From contig PUDQ02000003.1 of assembly GCA_002964805.2 (NCBI GenBank), positions 4,278,001 to 4,342,000 on the forward strand: a DNA stretch of 64,000 nt, in the 5' to 3' direction. The first letter of the stretch is position 1. Each line of letters starts with the position of its first letter. The DNA comes from Trametes villosa (lineage: Eukaryota > Basidiomycota > Agaricomycetes > Polyporales > Polyporaceae). The translations under genes and the position numbers were made by a program. Shown here piece after piece: positions 1 to 11,150 of this stretch. The notes under the pieces were generated by a model. It was not told where the DNA came from. It did not search any database and saw only the letters and a program-made list of their open reading frames with translations.

Positions 1-887
1 CGTGAGCACGCAACCTGCGGCGAACGCATCCACCCCGTATGACCAATGGACGCCTATAAACCCGCACGTACGCAGCGCAGAAAGTTAGCACGACATTCAC
101 TTCGAGGGGGATGAGCGTGCCTATTGTAACTTCAGGGGCTCGATAGCAGTCAGCTCCGACGCGCCCGTGACCCTCCCCGTCTTCGAGAAAGACGGCCTCT
201 CCCAGATCTATAATGAACAGCTCGACGGATGCCAGCTGCGGCTGTGCAGCACAAACGTTAGTGTATAGCAAAACATAGTACAAGTGAGTACTCACTTTAC
301 TGACGAACAGGTGGTCGCTGCCCATCCGGCGCACGTTCACCACCTCGGATGATCGCAATACTACATTGTTCGGTTTGAGGTCGGCGTGGACGATATCGAG
401 TCCGTGCAGAACTACATGCATGGGATCAGCTTGACGCGCAAGAATAGGAACAAGCGGATGGCCTTACAGTGGAGTCCAGCGACCAACTGGAGTGCGATCT
501 CTCGGAGTTGACGCCTCGGAAGAGGGTACAGCGGCTGCATACGTATGACGTCGAGGAGAGTGAGCCCGCCTAGCTCAAGCGCCATGTACCGCAGTGACCC
601 ATGCACGCCGCATCCAAACACGCGAGCGAAGAAGCTACGCGCGAGTATGTTAGTTGGCCAGCAGTTCAGCACGGATAGAGGAAGCCGAACTTCATGGCGG
701 GATCACTGGTCCCCGCTAAGCGGTTGTACATCATCTCCTCCCTCGGGGTGGCATTGTCCTGTTCATCGGGCGGGTTGCGGAGTATCTTGACAGCGACCGG
801 AAGCCCGGACGCTTTGTCCTTTGCACTATACACCACGCCCGCAACACCCGCGCCGATCTTGCGGACAACTTCATCTAGCTCGAGCAT
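1..887 (-). CDS. Protein kinase (SRPK/LAMMER-like), 3' end beyond window
   Basis: Eukaryotic protein kinase predicted to phosphorylate Ser/Thr. Exons read on the minus strand are about 887-673, 634-468, 411-296, 241-101 and 53-1. The introns between the first four are short (38, 56 and 54 nt) with GT..AG ends and CTAAC-type branch points. The first exon starts MLELDEVV and holds a glycine loop (GAGVAGVVY), the VAVK lysine and an alpha-C Glu. Later exons give the catalytic loop HADLKPNN, the metal-binding DLGEAV (DLG rather than DFG) and YRAPEV (APE motif). HRD is replaced by HAD, so it is a non-RD kinase. DLG plus YRAPEV resemble SR-protein or LAMMER kinases, but the exact family is uncertain. 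The last junction before the window edge (near 100-54) does not join in phase with the obvious donor, so that exon end is unsure or damaged. Confidence 0.75.
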
Positions 888-2114
888 TTGTTAGCACGCT
901 CGAGCAGGGCAGGCGACGGAGAGCTCGTACATCTACCTGCAATATACGCTCCCCTCGTCATATACAGCCTTCTTGCATAAGGGAAGGAGTGTGAGTGTGT
1001 AAGTAAGCGTGGTGGTGAAGTGAATCGCGTACGATAAAGGACGAGCGGCCGCCCGTTCACCGCCGGTTGTTTCCACAGTTCCAATAGCGGGAGGACAGAC
1101 TGTTGGCATCTAGAGTAATGGATGTCAGGTAGCACAGTGGTGAAGCTTAGGCATATAACGCACAGCGCACGACCCGTAGACCACGGAGGGTATAGCTGGT
1201 GGCCGACTTATAGGACGCGGTAAATGAACGGCTCTGATATGTAAGCTACAGCGTTGTGCCGGTCGATGGCGTAAACCGAACGGCTTGAGAATCGTGTAAG
1301 CATGGACTCACGAGGACAACTATGCTGAACAAGCAACACGGCGTGGTGCCGGACGATTGCGTCGACGTATGCGCCGCGGCCCGACGATGCGTAAGTCGGA
1401 GGACGAGGGACGGGTATATGAGAAACTCCTGAGCACCACGTGCAGACGTCGTGGAAGATCTTATGGAGGTTACCTCCGGTGACAGCGAACACGTCCGACG
1501 CGTCGTCTCAACGAACATACATATGAGTTCTATCCGCTAGACCTTTGCCGCCGGCGGGTAACGATCGTGTGGGCGATACGGAGAACAGAGCGCAGGGAGT
1601 CGCATGAGCCCGATGTAGGAGACGACAGGTCGAGGAGGTGACAGGATATGCCGAGCAGGTCGTCGTTGATCAGGAAGGAGTATGGCGCTCGTTGCGGTAG
1701 AATCGAGAGGGCGCTTGAATGACCGGACAATGCCGCGAGAGAGCGTCTAAGTAATTGACGTTCCGGTTTGCAGGCGGCTGTTCGCGCGGATGGTATGGGT
1801 ATGTAGATGGCGCCGTGGCTTATGAATATGAAGGTCATACAGCGTATTTACAGCTAAATGGTACAGAGAAGAATATACACAAAAGCTATCCTACACACAC
1901 ACGCACCCGTCGCTCAGCATATACTAGTACAAACGTTTCCTTCTCGCACTTTGCGACGCGACAGCAAGACGTCCGAGCCTACGTATCCATGGTTGTCGGC
2001 CCTAGTGGCTGACTATGTCGAAGCTACGACCCTTTATGACCAGTCGGGGCTTGGCGGCGGTTCTAAGGTAATTGCAGCGCCGTTAGTCCTAGCACTCGCC
2101 ACCAGAACGTCGGT
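888..2114. other. Stretch without an assignable gene
   Basis: Only short overlapping open frames are present, on both strands. Minus-strand frames around 1208-1492 and 1530-1838 have somewhat gene-like composition and could be exons of a degraded or unknown gene, but no motif, start or splice pattern could be supported. No RNA gene or long repeat was seen. Confidence 0.4.
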
Positions 2115-3229
2115 TCACGAACCCCACCTGATAGGACACACGTCGCGCGTGCTCAGCCGCTCGCGCATCCAGTGGCGGATGCTGCTCATAGCCCATGGAC
2201 GCCCGCGTTCGGCGCAATCCAACGATAAGCATGCCACCAGGATTCGCTTGAGCCTCGGCTGTACGATCGGTACCCAGCGTAGCCACTGCTGCACCTCGTG
2301 GTCGTCGTCCCAGATAACACCGCAGAGGCAGAGAACGCAATCCACGGATAGGGTTTGCAACCGAGGGAATAGCGTGTCTGCCGTCTTCAGCACATCCAAC
2401 GCGCACTGCACGGTATGATATCAGTACGCCAATTATCCAAAAACCGTGGACATAAGCTTACTCCAAGTACGCTGCAGCTATTCTCCAGCGTGAGCCCATC
2501 TCCGCTGGATACGTTGAGCCCAAGGTATATCAACGCAGGCAGGGTGACCGCGATGGCGCGCACCAGGCCTTCCGCTTCCGCAGGCAAGATCCAGCAGGTG
2601 AACGCTTCCAGAGAAGCGGCAGTACTGGTCGCAGCGAGGCGATCGAAGAAGGTGATGAGTTCCTTCTTGGCGGCGTGGTGATCAAGCGTGACGGCGCGCA
2701 AGTGTCGGAACACCGCGAGGTCTGCGATGATAGTGGGACAGGCCGTCCTCACCACCGCCAGCCGCGGGAGCGTCCAGGGCGTGCAAGGCTTCTTGTCGCT
2801 CGCGTATAGGTACGCTGCTTTTGCGCCGCTCTCGACCGCGCGCGTGAGCTCCTTGCGTTTCATGAGCGCGAGCAACACGGTATTGCTGGCAGGATCCATG
2901 TTCAGCTCCAGATATCGCAAGTCCATCGCGTGGACGAGGACTTCGGCGAGAACGGGGAGGGCGCGGATATCGTCATGGTACGAGGCGCCAGTGTATGATA
3001 TGGTGCGGACGAAGTATACGGGCGGGGTGCGGATGTGGCCAGCCATGCGAGGTTCTAGACGCTGGATAAGCGTCTGGAGACGATCGATACTGCTGTATGT
3101 GATGTGGATATCACGGTAGATGAGCTCCGATCCTATGTCGTGGAACCACTTGCAGCACTGCGTGTACTTCGTCAGTTCGTCCTTACCCAGCAGTCTCGCG
3201 ATTGCCATATGCAATTCCGTCGGGAGGCC
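2115..3229 (-). CDS. F-box-like protein, 5' end uncertain
   Basis: Likely substrate-recognition subunit of an SCF ubiquitin ligase. The first exon opens right after a CAG acceptor-like site with an F-box signature (LPTELHMAIARLL, then CCKWFHDIG and LIYRDI), followed by Leu-rich segments typical of basidiomycete F-box/LRR proteins. Exon 1 runs down to 2462. A 56-nt intron (2461-2406, GTAAGC..GCAG) joins in phase to a second exon, 2405-2115, ending RWGS-stop. Together they encode about 350 residues. The true start codon is not visible: no Met precedes the F-box in this frame, so a short upstream exon ending near 3230 is probable. F-box assignment is by motif and layout; substrate is unknown. 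Confidence 0.6.
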
Positions 3230-3593
3230 TGGTACGTAACCGGTAACCTCCGAGGCGGGTGGCGCGAAACGCCTCCGAGGATCCGGGAGAACCGGGAACC
3301 ACGATGTAATCCGCGCCCTGGGTAAATCGATGGTTGGTGTAAGTTGATGTGCTCAGAATGAGAGAACCGACCTCCATGGACGGCTAAGCGCTACGAACCG
3401 TTTCGGACCTCGCATGATGTATTCCTTCGCCGACGTGGTCGAGTACGGAATGCGATGCAAGCGCTTTTTGGTACGCTGTACTCAACGGCGAGTGGTCTTC
3501 AGAGATTATATACCACTCAACCGACAAACCGACAGACCCTGTAGCGCACGCATTTAGCCACTCTCCAGACATGTCACGTACCGTCGGCGACAC

Positions 3594-4240
3594 GTACGGT
3601 ATTGCACGTGCACAAGTGCACCACAGCTGTACATCGTCCGCGTAAGTCCTCGGTTGCCGGCATGACTACAACATAACGCGTTGCAGTCAGCAGCACCCAG
3701 TTCTGCCCACGAGTCTCAGCAACCCGAAGCCTCGAAGCGGCGCGGCATACCAGATTATGCACATATGATCTATCGTGGAGGACCGATCGGACCTGTGCCG
3801 CTTGAGTCTGGGCAAGGATGTGTAAGATAGGGTGTCGACTGAGCGATGGTGACGCGAATGTGGAGTGCACCCTGCCCGGTGACCAGGCCGAGCGACATTG
3901 TAAGTAATGCGAGCTTTGGCCGGGCTGCGACGCGTCGTGAGCGACGAATATTTGTTTAGTAAGAGTCGGGGACGCTCACCAAGCGTATGCTGAAGTGGCA
4001 CGCCAAGGCTGCGAGGAGTAAGGAAAAGCGTCCGGTGATCATGTACACCTCGTCCAGGATGAATCTGAGGAGGTACGGTATTGATCAGGAGTCCGTCAAG
4101 TAGTAAGCGCCAAGCGCGTGTGTCCTCACGTGGCCCAGCCATGTTCCGGCTTCCTCGGAGGATGGGTGGTCTCGCGCGCGCTTACCGCTGCTTACCGCTG
4201 AACGCTCAACTGCGAGCCTCCTTCACCCTCCGCACCGCAC
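3594..4240 (-). CDS. Putative multi-exon hypothetical gene (partial)
   Basis: Not recognised. On the minus strand, a stretch after a plausible intron (GTGAGG..CTCAG, about 4126-4063) encodes a hydrophobic segment (FILDEVYMITGRF followed by an Ala/Leu-rich run) that could span a membrane. After a second intron the frame from about 3870 to 3640 encodes a compact conserved-looking stretch (HPILHILAQTQAAQV, then RGQNWVLLTATRYVVVMP). Coding-like composition and consistent splice sites suggest a real gene, but neither end could be fixed and no domain was identified. Confidence 0.3.
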
Positions 4241-5454
4241 GAAGTGTCCTGTCATACCACGTACGCACCATCAGCCCTTTCGTTTTACACGATAATATAT
4301 TTACTGAAGCAATCTTCAGGATCTCGTACGAGAAGGCCGGCAGACGCCTACTATTTAGCATGTTACAGGTCGGTACGCGCATCCTGATGTTTCGTCTGCA
4401 ATGTACGTCTGTTGATACTCGGTGGAGGTACTCTAAAGCGCCCCGTCTACGTGCTTGCAGAGAGACAAGGATAGAACTACTGGCCTTTGTGTACATGTAT
4501 AGTATTGCGATTCCGTGTAACCCACATAACCCACATTAGACTGCGCTAGTCACTCAGCCTATTCTTGCATAACTTCACGGTTTGGAAGCCAACGGGCGCG
4601 GCGAGGACTCGAACGACTTTACCAACTAGCACTACACCCGTTAGATGGCGCAGTTCTTCTGAGGCGGGTGTTCTCGCCATTGCGCCAACGGCCTGGACGC
4701 CTGGCTCGGAATCCGGGATGCCAATCGCCGGAAGAGGGAAATGCGCCGACGCTGCGCCAAATTGTACTCCCCCTGCAACGAGACATGACTGCGCGCGCCG
4801 CTATAGTCGTAATTGTCTTTCATTCTCTGTCAACCCCGTAGGTCACCCCTAGCCGCTCATTGATTTCCTGGCGGGTATACTCGAAGAGTACCGCTCTCAG
4901 GGGTACCGTTTACCAGACGTATGCACATGCGCCGTGAAACCGGGTACATGTACTTCCTATCGGTTTGAAAAGGGAGAGCGCCCAACTGTCCCGTTATACA
5001 GCGCGTGCTCGACCACGACAAACCGCGCATGGGCCACAGGAGGCAGAGCTGAAACATACGCGAGGACACGACGGACTCTGATATGATTGACTATGATTAC
5101 ATACATACAGAACATCAAGACGAACTCAGATATGAGTACATACAAAACGTTAACACGAGCGGTGGGTCGGAAGGCGTGGCATGTTGGATACCATCCTTCG
5201 CGACCGCACACAATACAGGTAATAGTACACGGCGGCTTCGTCGGCAGTCTTTACCGCCGAACGAGCGTATCGTCATACAGTACATACAGCAGGACTCACA
5301 GTCCGAAGCGCATAATTGCCCACACCGATAGATATTCGTACAACGCGCTGTAGACAAGCCAACCGAACGGTCAGTTGATGCAAATATGAGACCTCAGGTA
5401 CATACGATTCGAGAGATCGGTTCATGGCCGAAAGGTTGAGCTGATTTAGCGGCT
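4241..5454. other. Stretch without an assignable gene
   Basis: Contains a minus-strand frame at 4206-4496 of uncertain status and a tRNA-like fragment near 4600-4690 that does not fold as a tRNA (see rejected items). Frames between 4857 and 5357 lack family features. AT-rich repeats of ACATAC type occur near 5095-5150. Confidence 0.4.
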
Positions 5455-6138
5455 TCAACGCCGCCCTTTCTCAGGGAGGCGCCGCAGACGGCGCGTGTAC
5501 TGAGCAGCGCCTTCAGTCCCGCCCTCCCGATCGCTATTGTCCGACCCCAATACGTTCGGGACGTCGGAGTTCAACCGCTTGCGCTTCGCGGGAGACCTGG
5601 GCTCCGGAGATGCACTCGACACATTGCCGTCGCGCATGACTGCCGGGCCGTTACTGGCGTGCGCTGGTACGGCGGGGGAGCGGGGCGCGGAAGACAGGGT
5701 AGAAGCTTCGCTGTCGGGACCGTTGTTAGATTCCAGCTTGTCCGCGTTTTTGTCCGCGTCAGGCTCGTTTCGCTCGCCCACTGAGACTTGCCGTCAGCCG
5801 CGACACAATGGGGCGCAGAATCTGAAATATTTACGAGTCTGCGAATTCAATCGCTCGAGCGCGTCTTGTATCCCTAAGGCCACACCTGCCTCTATCGCTT
5901 GCATGCGACTTGAGGCACTACCAGCAGGCGGTACGCTGCGTGGGGCATCGCGTCCGGCCTCAGTCCCGCGCTCTTGGGGGGTACCTGACATACGACGATT
6001 CACAACCGCGTGGTTTAAAGTAGCAGATAACTCACCGAGAGTCGAACGGGTATCGCTTACGGCGTGGAGGTCAACAGGACGGCTTCCAGATACCCGGGTT
6101 TGGGAGACCACGGGCGCATCTGCGTATTCGTCACACAT
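5455..6138 (-). CDS. Ser/Pro-rich disordered ORFs, possible exons
   Basis: Two consecutive minus-strand open frames (6138-5794 and 5781-5455) encode polar, Ser/Pro/Glu/Arg-rich, probably disordered protein with a KRKRL basic patch that could be a nuclear localisation signal. They may be a C-terminal disordered tail of the neighbouring gene at 6503-7713 or exons of a separate gene. No domain is recognised and the joining intron could not be fixed. Confidence 0.25.
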
Positions 6139-6502
6139 TCAGCGAATGAGCATTGAGCTGGAGCATCTCAGGCGGGGAAGTAGTGATACTTGGGTACGCA
6201 CCAAGTTCTACGTCTACGTTCATCACGTCGGCCCTTCGAGATGGTCCCGGGGACCCCGGTGGATCCGCTGCGAACAATTGACTAAACGACTGTCCGGCTG
6301 CGGCTACGCTTTCGGTTGCGCGGGGCTCTGACGGCGGGTGAAGTTAGATCGGTCTACAGAATAGAAAGAGAAGTAGCGTACTCAGGCGCTTCCCAGAGTC
6401 GCCCGCGGCTGGAGCCGCATTGCTCTTATTGGCGCCACCATCGCGCGAGGTCGCAGGGCGGCTCTGTGATCCCGGCCCGCGGCGGAACTCTGCGAGAAAC
6501 AA

Positions 6503-7713
6503 TTAGCGGCAACCAACCACCAGTTGGAACGGATGGGTACCAGGTACGACCTCGCCGTCTTCCAGCGATGGTCGAGCGGTCGGGTCGACGGTAGGTAGCT
6601 CATACCGCTTTGGATCCTCGGATTCGGGAATCGGGGGTTCACCCACCCGGACGATCTCAACCGGTATGAACTGCGGGTACCATCCCTTTTCAGCAACGAC
6701 AAACGACACAGTGAAGGTTACGACGACGATATCGCCTCGGGACAGGTCGGGAGGCGTGCACTTGTTGATCTTGTACAACGCTCCGTCCTCCATGCCCATG
6801 ACTACCGGGCGCGCCGGGTTTGCATAGTACACCTTGGAACGGCGAGCAGCTTCGAGCACCCATTTGTGCAAGTGGGGCGCTGGTTCCGGCTTTGGCTCGC
6901 CCTTCGCTAGCTGCAAGAACATCGGAGCGCGCATCCAGTACCTCTGCGTGAAGGTGGGGTCGTTGCCAGTCTGATAGTCGCGGCGCGGGTAATTGTCGGG
7001 GTTGAACCCTTTCACAGTCACCATGAACTCTTCCAGGGTCTGTCGATAGCCTAATCAGTTCCATACGCTATATTCTGATTAGGGAAACGTACATGCTGCA
7101 GCTCGTATAACGACTTGTCCTGGGAGGTGTCGAAAGCATAACCATAGCGGCAGCGAAAGTTGGCGGTCCGTTCCCTACACATGATATCGCCAGGGTTGCG
7201 TTAGTATCAAGAGATCATACGATGTAGTTGAAAGCATACACGTATTCGTCCATGAGGCCCGCGGGTATCTTTTCGTTCTTGGGTACGAAGTTTCCGCTCT
7301 CGAATTCGTCCGCCATCGCAAATACGCAAGGATGACTGAAGACCGCTACGTCCTCCGTGCCAGCTTTATAGAGCTATATTGCCGACGTCAGCGTCTGTAC
7401 GGTTGCAGAATAAACGAAGGTCGAAACATACCGTCCACCGCGACGACGTTTGAGATCGGACCTCTACCAAAGGCCAGCGGGAAGCAATCGTCTTCAGGGC
7501 GAGTCCGTACCGAATATCAGAAGGGCGTAGCACGCGTTTCTTCCACAGGGCGAGGGTTTCTTCGGTGTAAGTATCCATAGTGCAGAAGCGAGGTCGCAGG
7601 CGGAAGATCGTAGCCACGAAAGCCTCCTGGTAGGGAACGGAGACACCGGCAAGTGCCATGTACAGTACCTCCGGTTTTATACCAGCATCGAGGCAGCTCA
7701 AAGCACCTAACAT
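6503..7713 (-). CDS. Conserved-looking basidiomycete protein of unknown function
   Basis: Function not recognised. Four exons join in phase on the minus strand: 7713-7432, 7373-7240, 7174-7093 and 7039-6503, giving about 344 residues. Introns have GTATGT, GTATGC and GTACGT donors with TAG or CAG acceptors. Residues visible in order: a first exon with FRLRPRFCTMDTYTE, then MADEFESGNFVPKN, FRCRYGYAF, and a final exon with TFTQRYWMRAPMFLQL, a globular beta-rich stretch (GDIVVVTFTVSFVV, KGWYPQFIPVEIVRVG) and a Glu/Pro-rich tail. The phase-perfect joining across three introns supports a real, intact gene. The start could lie further upstream (open frame with splice sites up to about 7870), and the end may splice into the disordered ORFs below 6138 instead of stopping at 6503. 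Confidence 0.55.
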
Positions 7714-8824
7714 GGAGACATCTACTTACACCGAAATAAACAACGCCACACAGGGCCGATCGCTGACTCATGCCAAGAGTTGAGCTACATACCTTGTAAT
7801 GCCGTTGACAAGGGCATGGATGGCGCGTATACCGATACGAAGAGAACACCGGCGAAACGCGTAGTCCCCGCCGGCTGTGGTGACCAATCCGCTATTCACG
7901 GGGTGTCGGAGTGAGGTGCGAGTACCATCGGCACCACGACATCACGCGCCGTATCGCCCGCATTCCCCCTTGGATTCGCTCTGCAGATATTCGGCATGCT
8001 CTACGACATACGCTGGCCCGAACAGTCGCGGTCAGTACGCTCCAGGTGGTAATCACAACAATGAAGCACATACACGTCTCGACATAGCCCCTCGGCCAGG
8101 CCCGGTCGCAGCGGTCTTAACCTAGTATGTCACGGCGGAAAGTAGGTGAAGGAGAGACGCAGGTTGCCGCTGAGAGAGCCAGTATTCCGCAAAAATCGGG
8201 ATTTACCACGTGGAACCGCGCACTTCCAAATCCACGCCCACCGGCGCTTACCCGATCGTTAAGCTGTTCCTCCGTGCACATCTCCACGCCACCTACTCTT
8301 ATGCAGCCTATACTATTCTATTACCAACCATCCGCTCGTCTCAGTCTCGGCGGTCAATCACGATGCAGATTCGGAGGCTAGAGTTCTGCGACGGATGGGC
8401 TGACGCACCTTCTCGGCACATTCTGCGCTATCTCGAATCACGCGGACGAACGACGCTTTGCAACCGGCTGCGCTCGCTCTGCCGTGACGCCGATGCGGCC
8501 TTGGACCCACAGCATCCGTCAAGTGCTCAACAATCGTCATGAACGCATGGATAGCTGTTGTGTCCGCGCATATATAGCATGAGGCATCGTCGCCGTTCGA
8601 ATACAGACACCATCGAGCTGCACAGCTTCAGATGCCACCGTCAGCTCGTAGTCTCGCGGTTCGCCCCGCGGCCCAGCCGGTTGACGCGACATTTCGCGGC
8701 ATATCTCTCTGGAACTCCCGTCTTCGAAAATCTCGAGATGCGGTATGTATTAGTAGCGGCATCTACGCATTTTTGCTGGAAGAGTTGACCGACTCATGCA
8801 CATGTCCAGGGAGACATACCGCAC
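7714..8824. other. Stretch with only weak coding signals
   Basis: Plus-strand frames at 8210-8542 and 8558-8788 contain leucine-rich, F-box/LRR-like text (for example RHILRYLESRG) and may be remnants of an F-box-type gene, but no F-box core, start or splice sites could be supported. No RNA gene or repeat noted. Confidence 0.35.
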
Positions 8825-9310
8825 TTGACCAAGGCCTTGCTCTACCCGACTGGGAGCAACCGGCCCCGCATCATCCTCATACCCGCATACGAGGATGTAG
8901 ACTTGGACAGCATACCCCGATGCTGGTCCGACGACCTCAACTTCGACAGATGGTTTTCAGCACCAGACGACGTGCAATACGACCGGATTTCCCAAATTCC
9001 CGGTCTCCAATTCCGATTATCGAACCATTACACCATATATTTCGAGGATCAGCGTCGCACACGTACACCCTGCAACATGAGCATACAGTCGGCAGGTACC
9101 TCCGGCTTCCGGGGCAACGTAGTCGTCCTTCGTAACGCTGCTCGCAATGGCCTCGAGGTGACCAACATCGTCAGTAGGGACCGCCCGATGATCGACCTAA
9201 TTATGACACGGTGAGCGTAGCGACCTCTGACGGTTTCGCCCAAGAACCACACTCACAGGTGCAATTCTAGGTGGCTACGAGGTAGGAGAGACGAGCGGCG
9301 ACGGCGATAA
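8825..9310 (+). CDS. Small hypothetical protein, 5' end incomplete
   Basis: Not recognised by function. The main exon 8825-9210 joins through a 60-nt intron (9211-9270, GTGAGC..TAG) in phase to a short last exon, 9271-9310, ending in an Arg-rich tail and TAA. The protein (about 140 residues) has a well-ordered look: PAYEDVDLDSIPRCWSD, FDRWFSAPDDVQYDRI, then a stretch rich in Asn/Arg/Val near RNAARNGLEV. No start ATG lies in the frame upstream; an initiator exon ending at an AG near 8795-8811 is likely. The frame is uninterrupted and the splice is canonical, so it is probably a real gene. Confidence 0.5.
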
Positions 9311-9543
9311 TTGCCAGGATGGCGTTCTTCGGAAAGGGGCGAAGGATAGAGAAGTACGAATGGTAACAGCGGCTGTACATTACAAGAATATGCTCATCGA
9401 CTACATATATGGCTCCTAAACATACCTCAGGCAATGCCAGGCTGAGCGAATAGTACTGCACCGCTGCCTCGCGTTCGCGCCATGTTACGGGCAAAGAGTA
9501 TATAACCTGAGAACATCGAAGCTGACATCCACCGCATATCACG

Positions 9544-9619
9544 TACAAGTACAGTTACGGGTCGTCTCATACAAGTACAGTTCCGGTCGCCTCATACAAG
9601 TACAGTTACGGTCTTCTCA
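9544..9619. repeat. Three-copy 25-26 bp tandem repeat
   Basis: Units start at 9544, 9570 and 9595, each beginning TACAAGTACAGTT and ending in a pyrimidine-rich TCGYCTCA-like segment. The first is 26 bp, the others 25 bp. They differ at a few positions, as expected of a small minisatellite. No gene is interrupted. Confidence 0.85.
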
Positions 9620-9671
9620 AACAGCGAGTGCCCAGGCGCAGGCCTGAGAGCCGGGAAAGTATCAAAAGACT

Positions 9672-9729
9672 ATTCGAGAGATGAGGGAAAAAAGGAGGGA
9701 ATTCGAGAGATGAGGGAAAAATGGAGGGA
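9672..9729. repeat. Two-copy 29 bp purine-rich tandem repeat
   Basis: Units 9672-9700 and 9701-9729 both start ATTCGAGAGATGAGGG and differ at a single base in the A-rich part, indicating recent duplication. Confidence 0.85.
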
Positions 9730-9982
9730 AGTACAGGGCCGAGGAGGAGATGCAAGGCAGGCAAAACGGAGGGGAGGAACCCGATCAAAGGAGGAGCGGG
9801 TGCATCAGGGATACGACATGCGGTACGGTCATTCGGTAAAATTCAGCTACGCGGCAAAGACCGCGATGGTTTCGAAGGTACCGCCGTACGGCCATTCATT
9901 CCTACCAACCCGGCTAGCGAAAGCCATCGCGCTACCAATCCTGCTGTCAGCCGGGTAACATAGCCGCATGATATGCTGGCAC

Positions 9983-11150
9983 TTACCTCACGGTGAACGG
10001 TCGAACGATATTCAAGAACGTATGGTCGATCACCGGCCCTCTGGTCGGGAGGATGATGTCGAATGTGACTTTCGGAACAACGGACGTCGCCTCACGACGA
10101 ACCAGGTCTTGGTTTTCCAGCGAACGTTCGACTACGAAGTGCATCAGCGTCAAGCACAATGAAGCCACCCGCCGCACGGGAAAATGAACTCACGCTCGTC
10201 GAAGCGTATTACCCATGTGCTCTCATCTCCGGTATAACGGGTCCCGGCAAGCTCGTACGCCGTAAAGTTCTCGTAGTCCGGGTAGCGGTCGAGTACAACG
10301 AAACCGCGCGCCATGTACTTAGCTTTCCAATCGCCCGACCGTCCGTAAGAGGCATTGTAGGCCCTCGCGACGTAGGTGGTTTTGTTGACGAAGGTGGAGA
10401 GGGGGAAAAAGGACGCAGCGAATTTACCCGTGAGGACGTTCATTACCGCGGCTGAGGGAACGAGTTAAACTGTGACGGCCAACCGAGTAAAGCAGACCAC
10501 GTACTCGAGTGAAACGATAGAACATGCTCCAGAGGGTCGCCGAACACAGCAATTAGCTGTATGTGCCGATCGTCCTCCCACCAAGGTTCCGTGTTACTCG
10601 AGGCGCGGAAATCGAAGACTTCGTAGCTGCACTGGAAGCCGAAGTTGTTGGCGAATCCGCGAGCGGATCGCCGCCGGGCAAAGCGATCCGGGAGAGTGAG
10701 CGCCGCGATGTCGAATAGGAGATGACACGACCCTTCGCGCGGATGGTACTTGTAACCCGAGTGTCGGAGAAACCGGCCGAACTCGAGAAGACCCCACCAC
10801 GGTACGAATATGTCGAGGTCGCTCCCAGGGTATGGGGGAAGACGAGACATAAACTGTAGAACCGCGGATCCCGCGGCGAGCGCGCCGCACTTCTCCATCT
10901 TGTCTGCGACAGAGCTCACCGCCTCGTCCGCGAACCAGTCTTCAAAGAACGAATTCACGTTCCACGTCTTGGCGACGTAGCTCTTGATGGCGATGAGCAC
11001 GTTCTGACTGACAGAGTGCATACGCGCAATGACGTCTTCACTCCAGAATGAGATCAGATAGTCAACGAGGGCGTCGTCTGCAGAAAGGAGAAATAGTTCC
11101 ATTGAAGACAGCGAGAGGGGTGGGAGCGGGCGGCGGGTCGTGTTGCTCAT
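9983..11150 (-). CDS. Minimal nucleotidyltransferase-like protein, Agaricomycete type
   Basis: Probable nucleotidyltransferase-fold protein of unknown substrate. Exons 11150-10505, 10451-10194 and 10131-9983 join in phase across introns of 53 and 62 nt (GTACGT..CTCAG, GTGAGT..GTAG), giving 350 residues. The N-terminal part has a weak F-box-like layout (LLSADDALVDYLISFWS). Around residues 95-115, AAGSAVLQFM is followed by YPGSDLDIFV: a G-S plus D-x-D arrangement like the active site of minimal nucleotidyltransferases. Later come KIQ-type HIQLIAVFGDPLEHVLSFHS and, across the first splice, a TAVMNVLTG stretch. This order recalls a family expanded in Agaricomycetes that I know only as hypothetical proteins. 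The chosen start is the first ATG. The end may instead splice at GTAAGT near 9986 into one more exon. Confidence 0.6.

Noticed and set aside
4590..4700. tRNA-like text on the minus strand with A-box- and B-box-like motifs (GTTCGAGTCC)
   Set aside because: The two boxes are only about 10 nt apart, the T-stem does not pair and no anticodon arm fits. At best it is a degenerate fragment.
5537..6331. 264-codon plus-strand frame
   Set aside because: Low-complexity text antisense to Ser/Pro-rich frames; no start context or domain.
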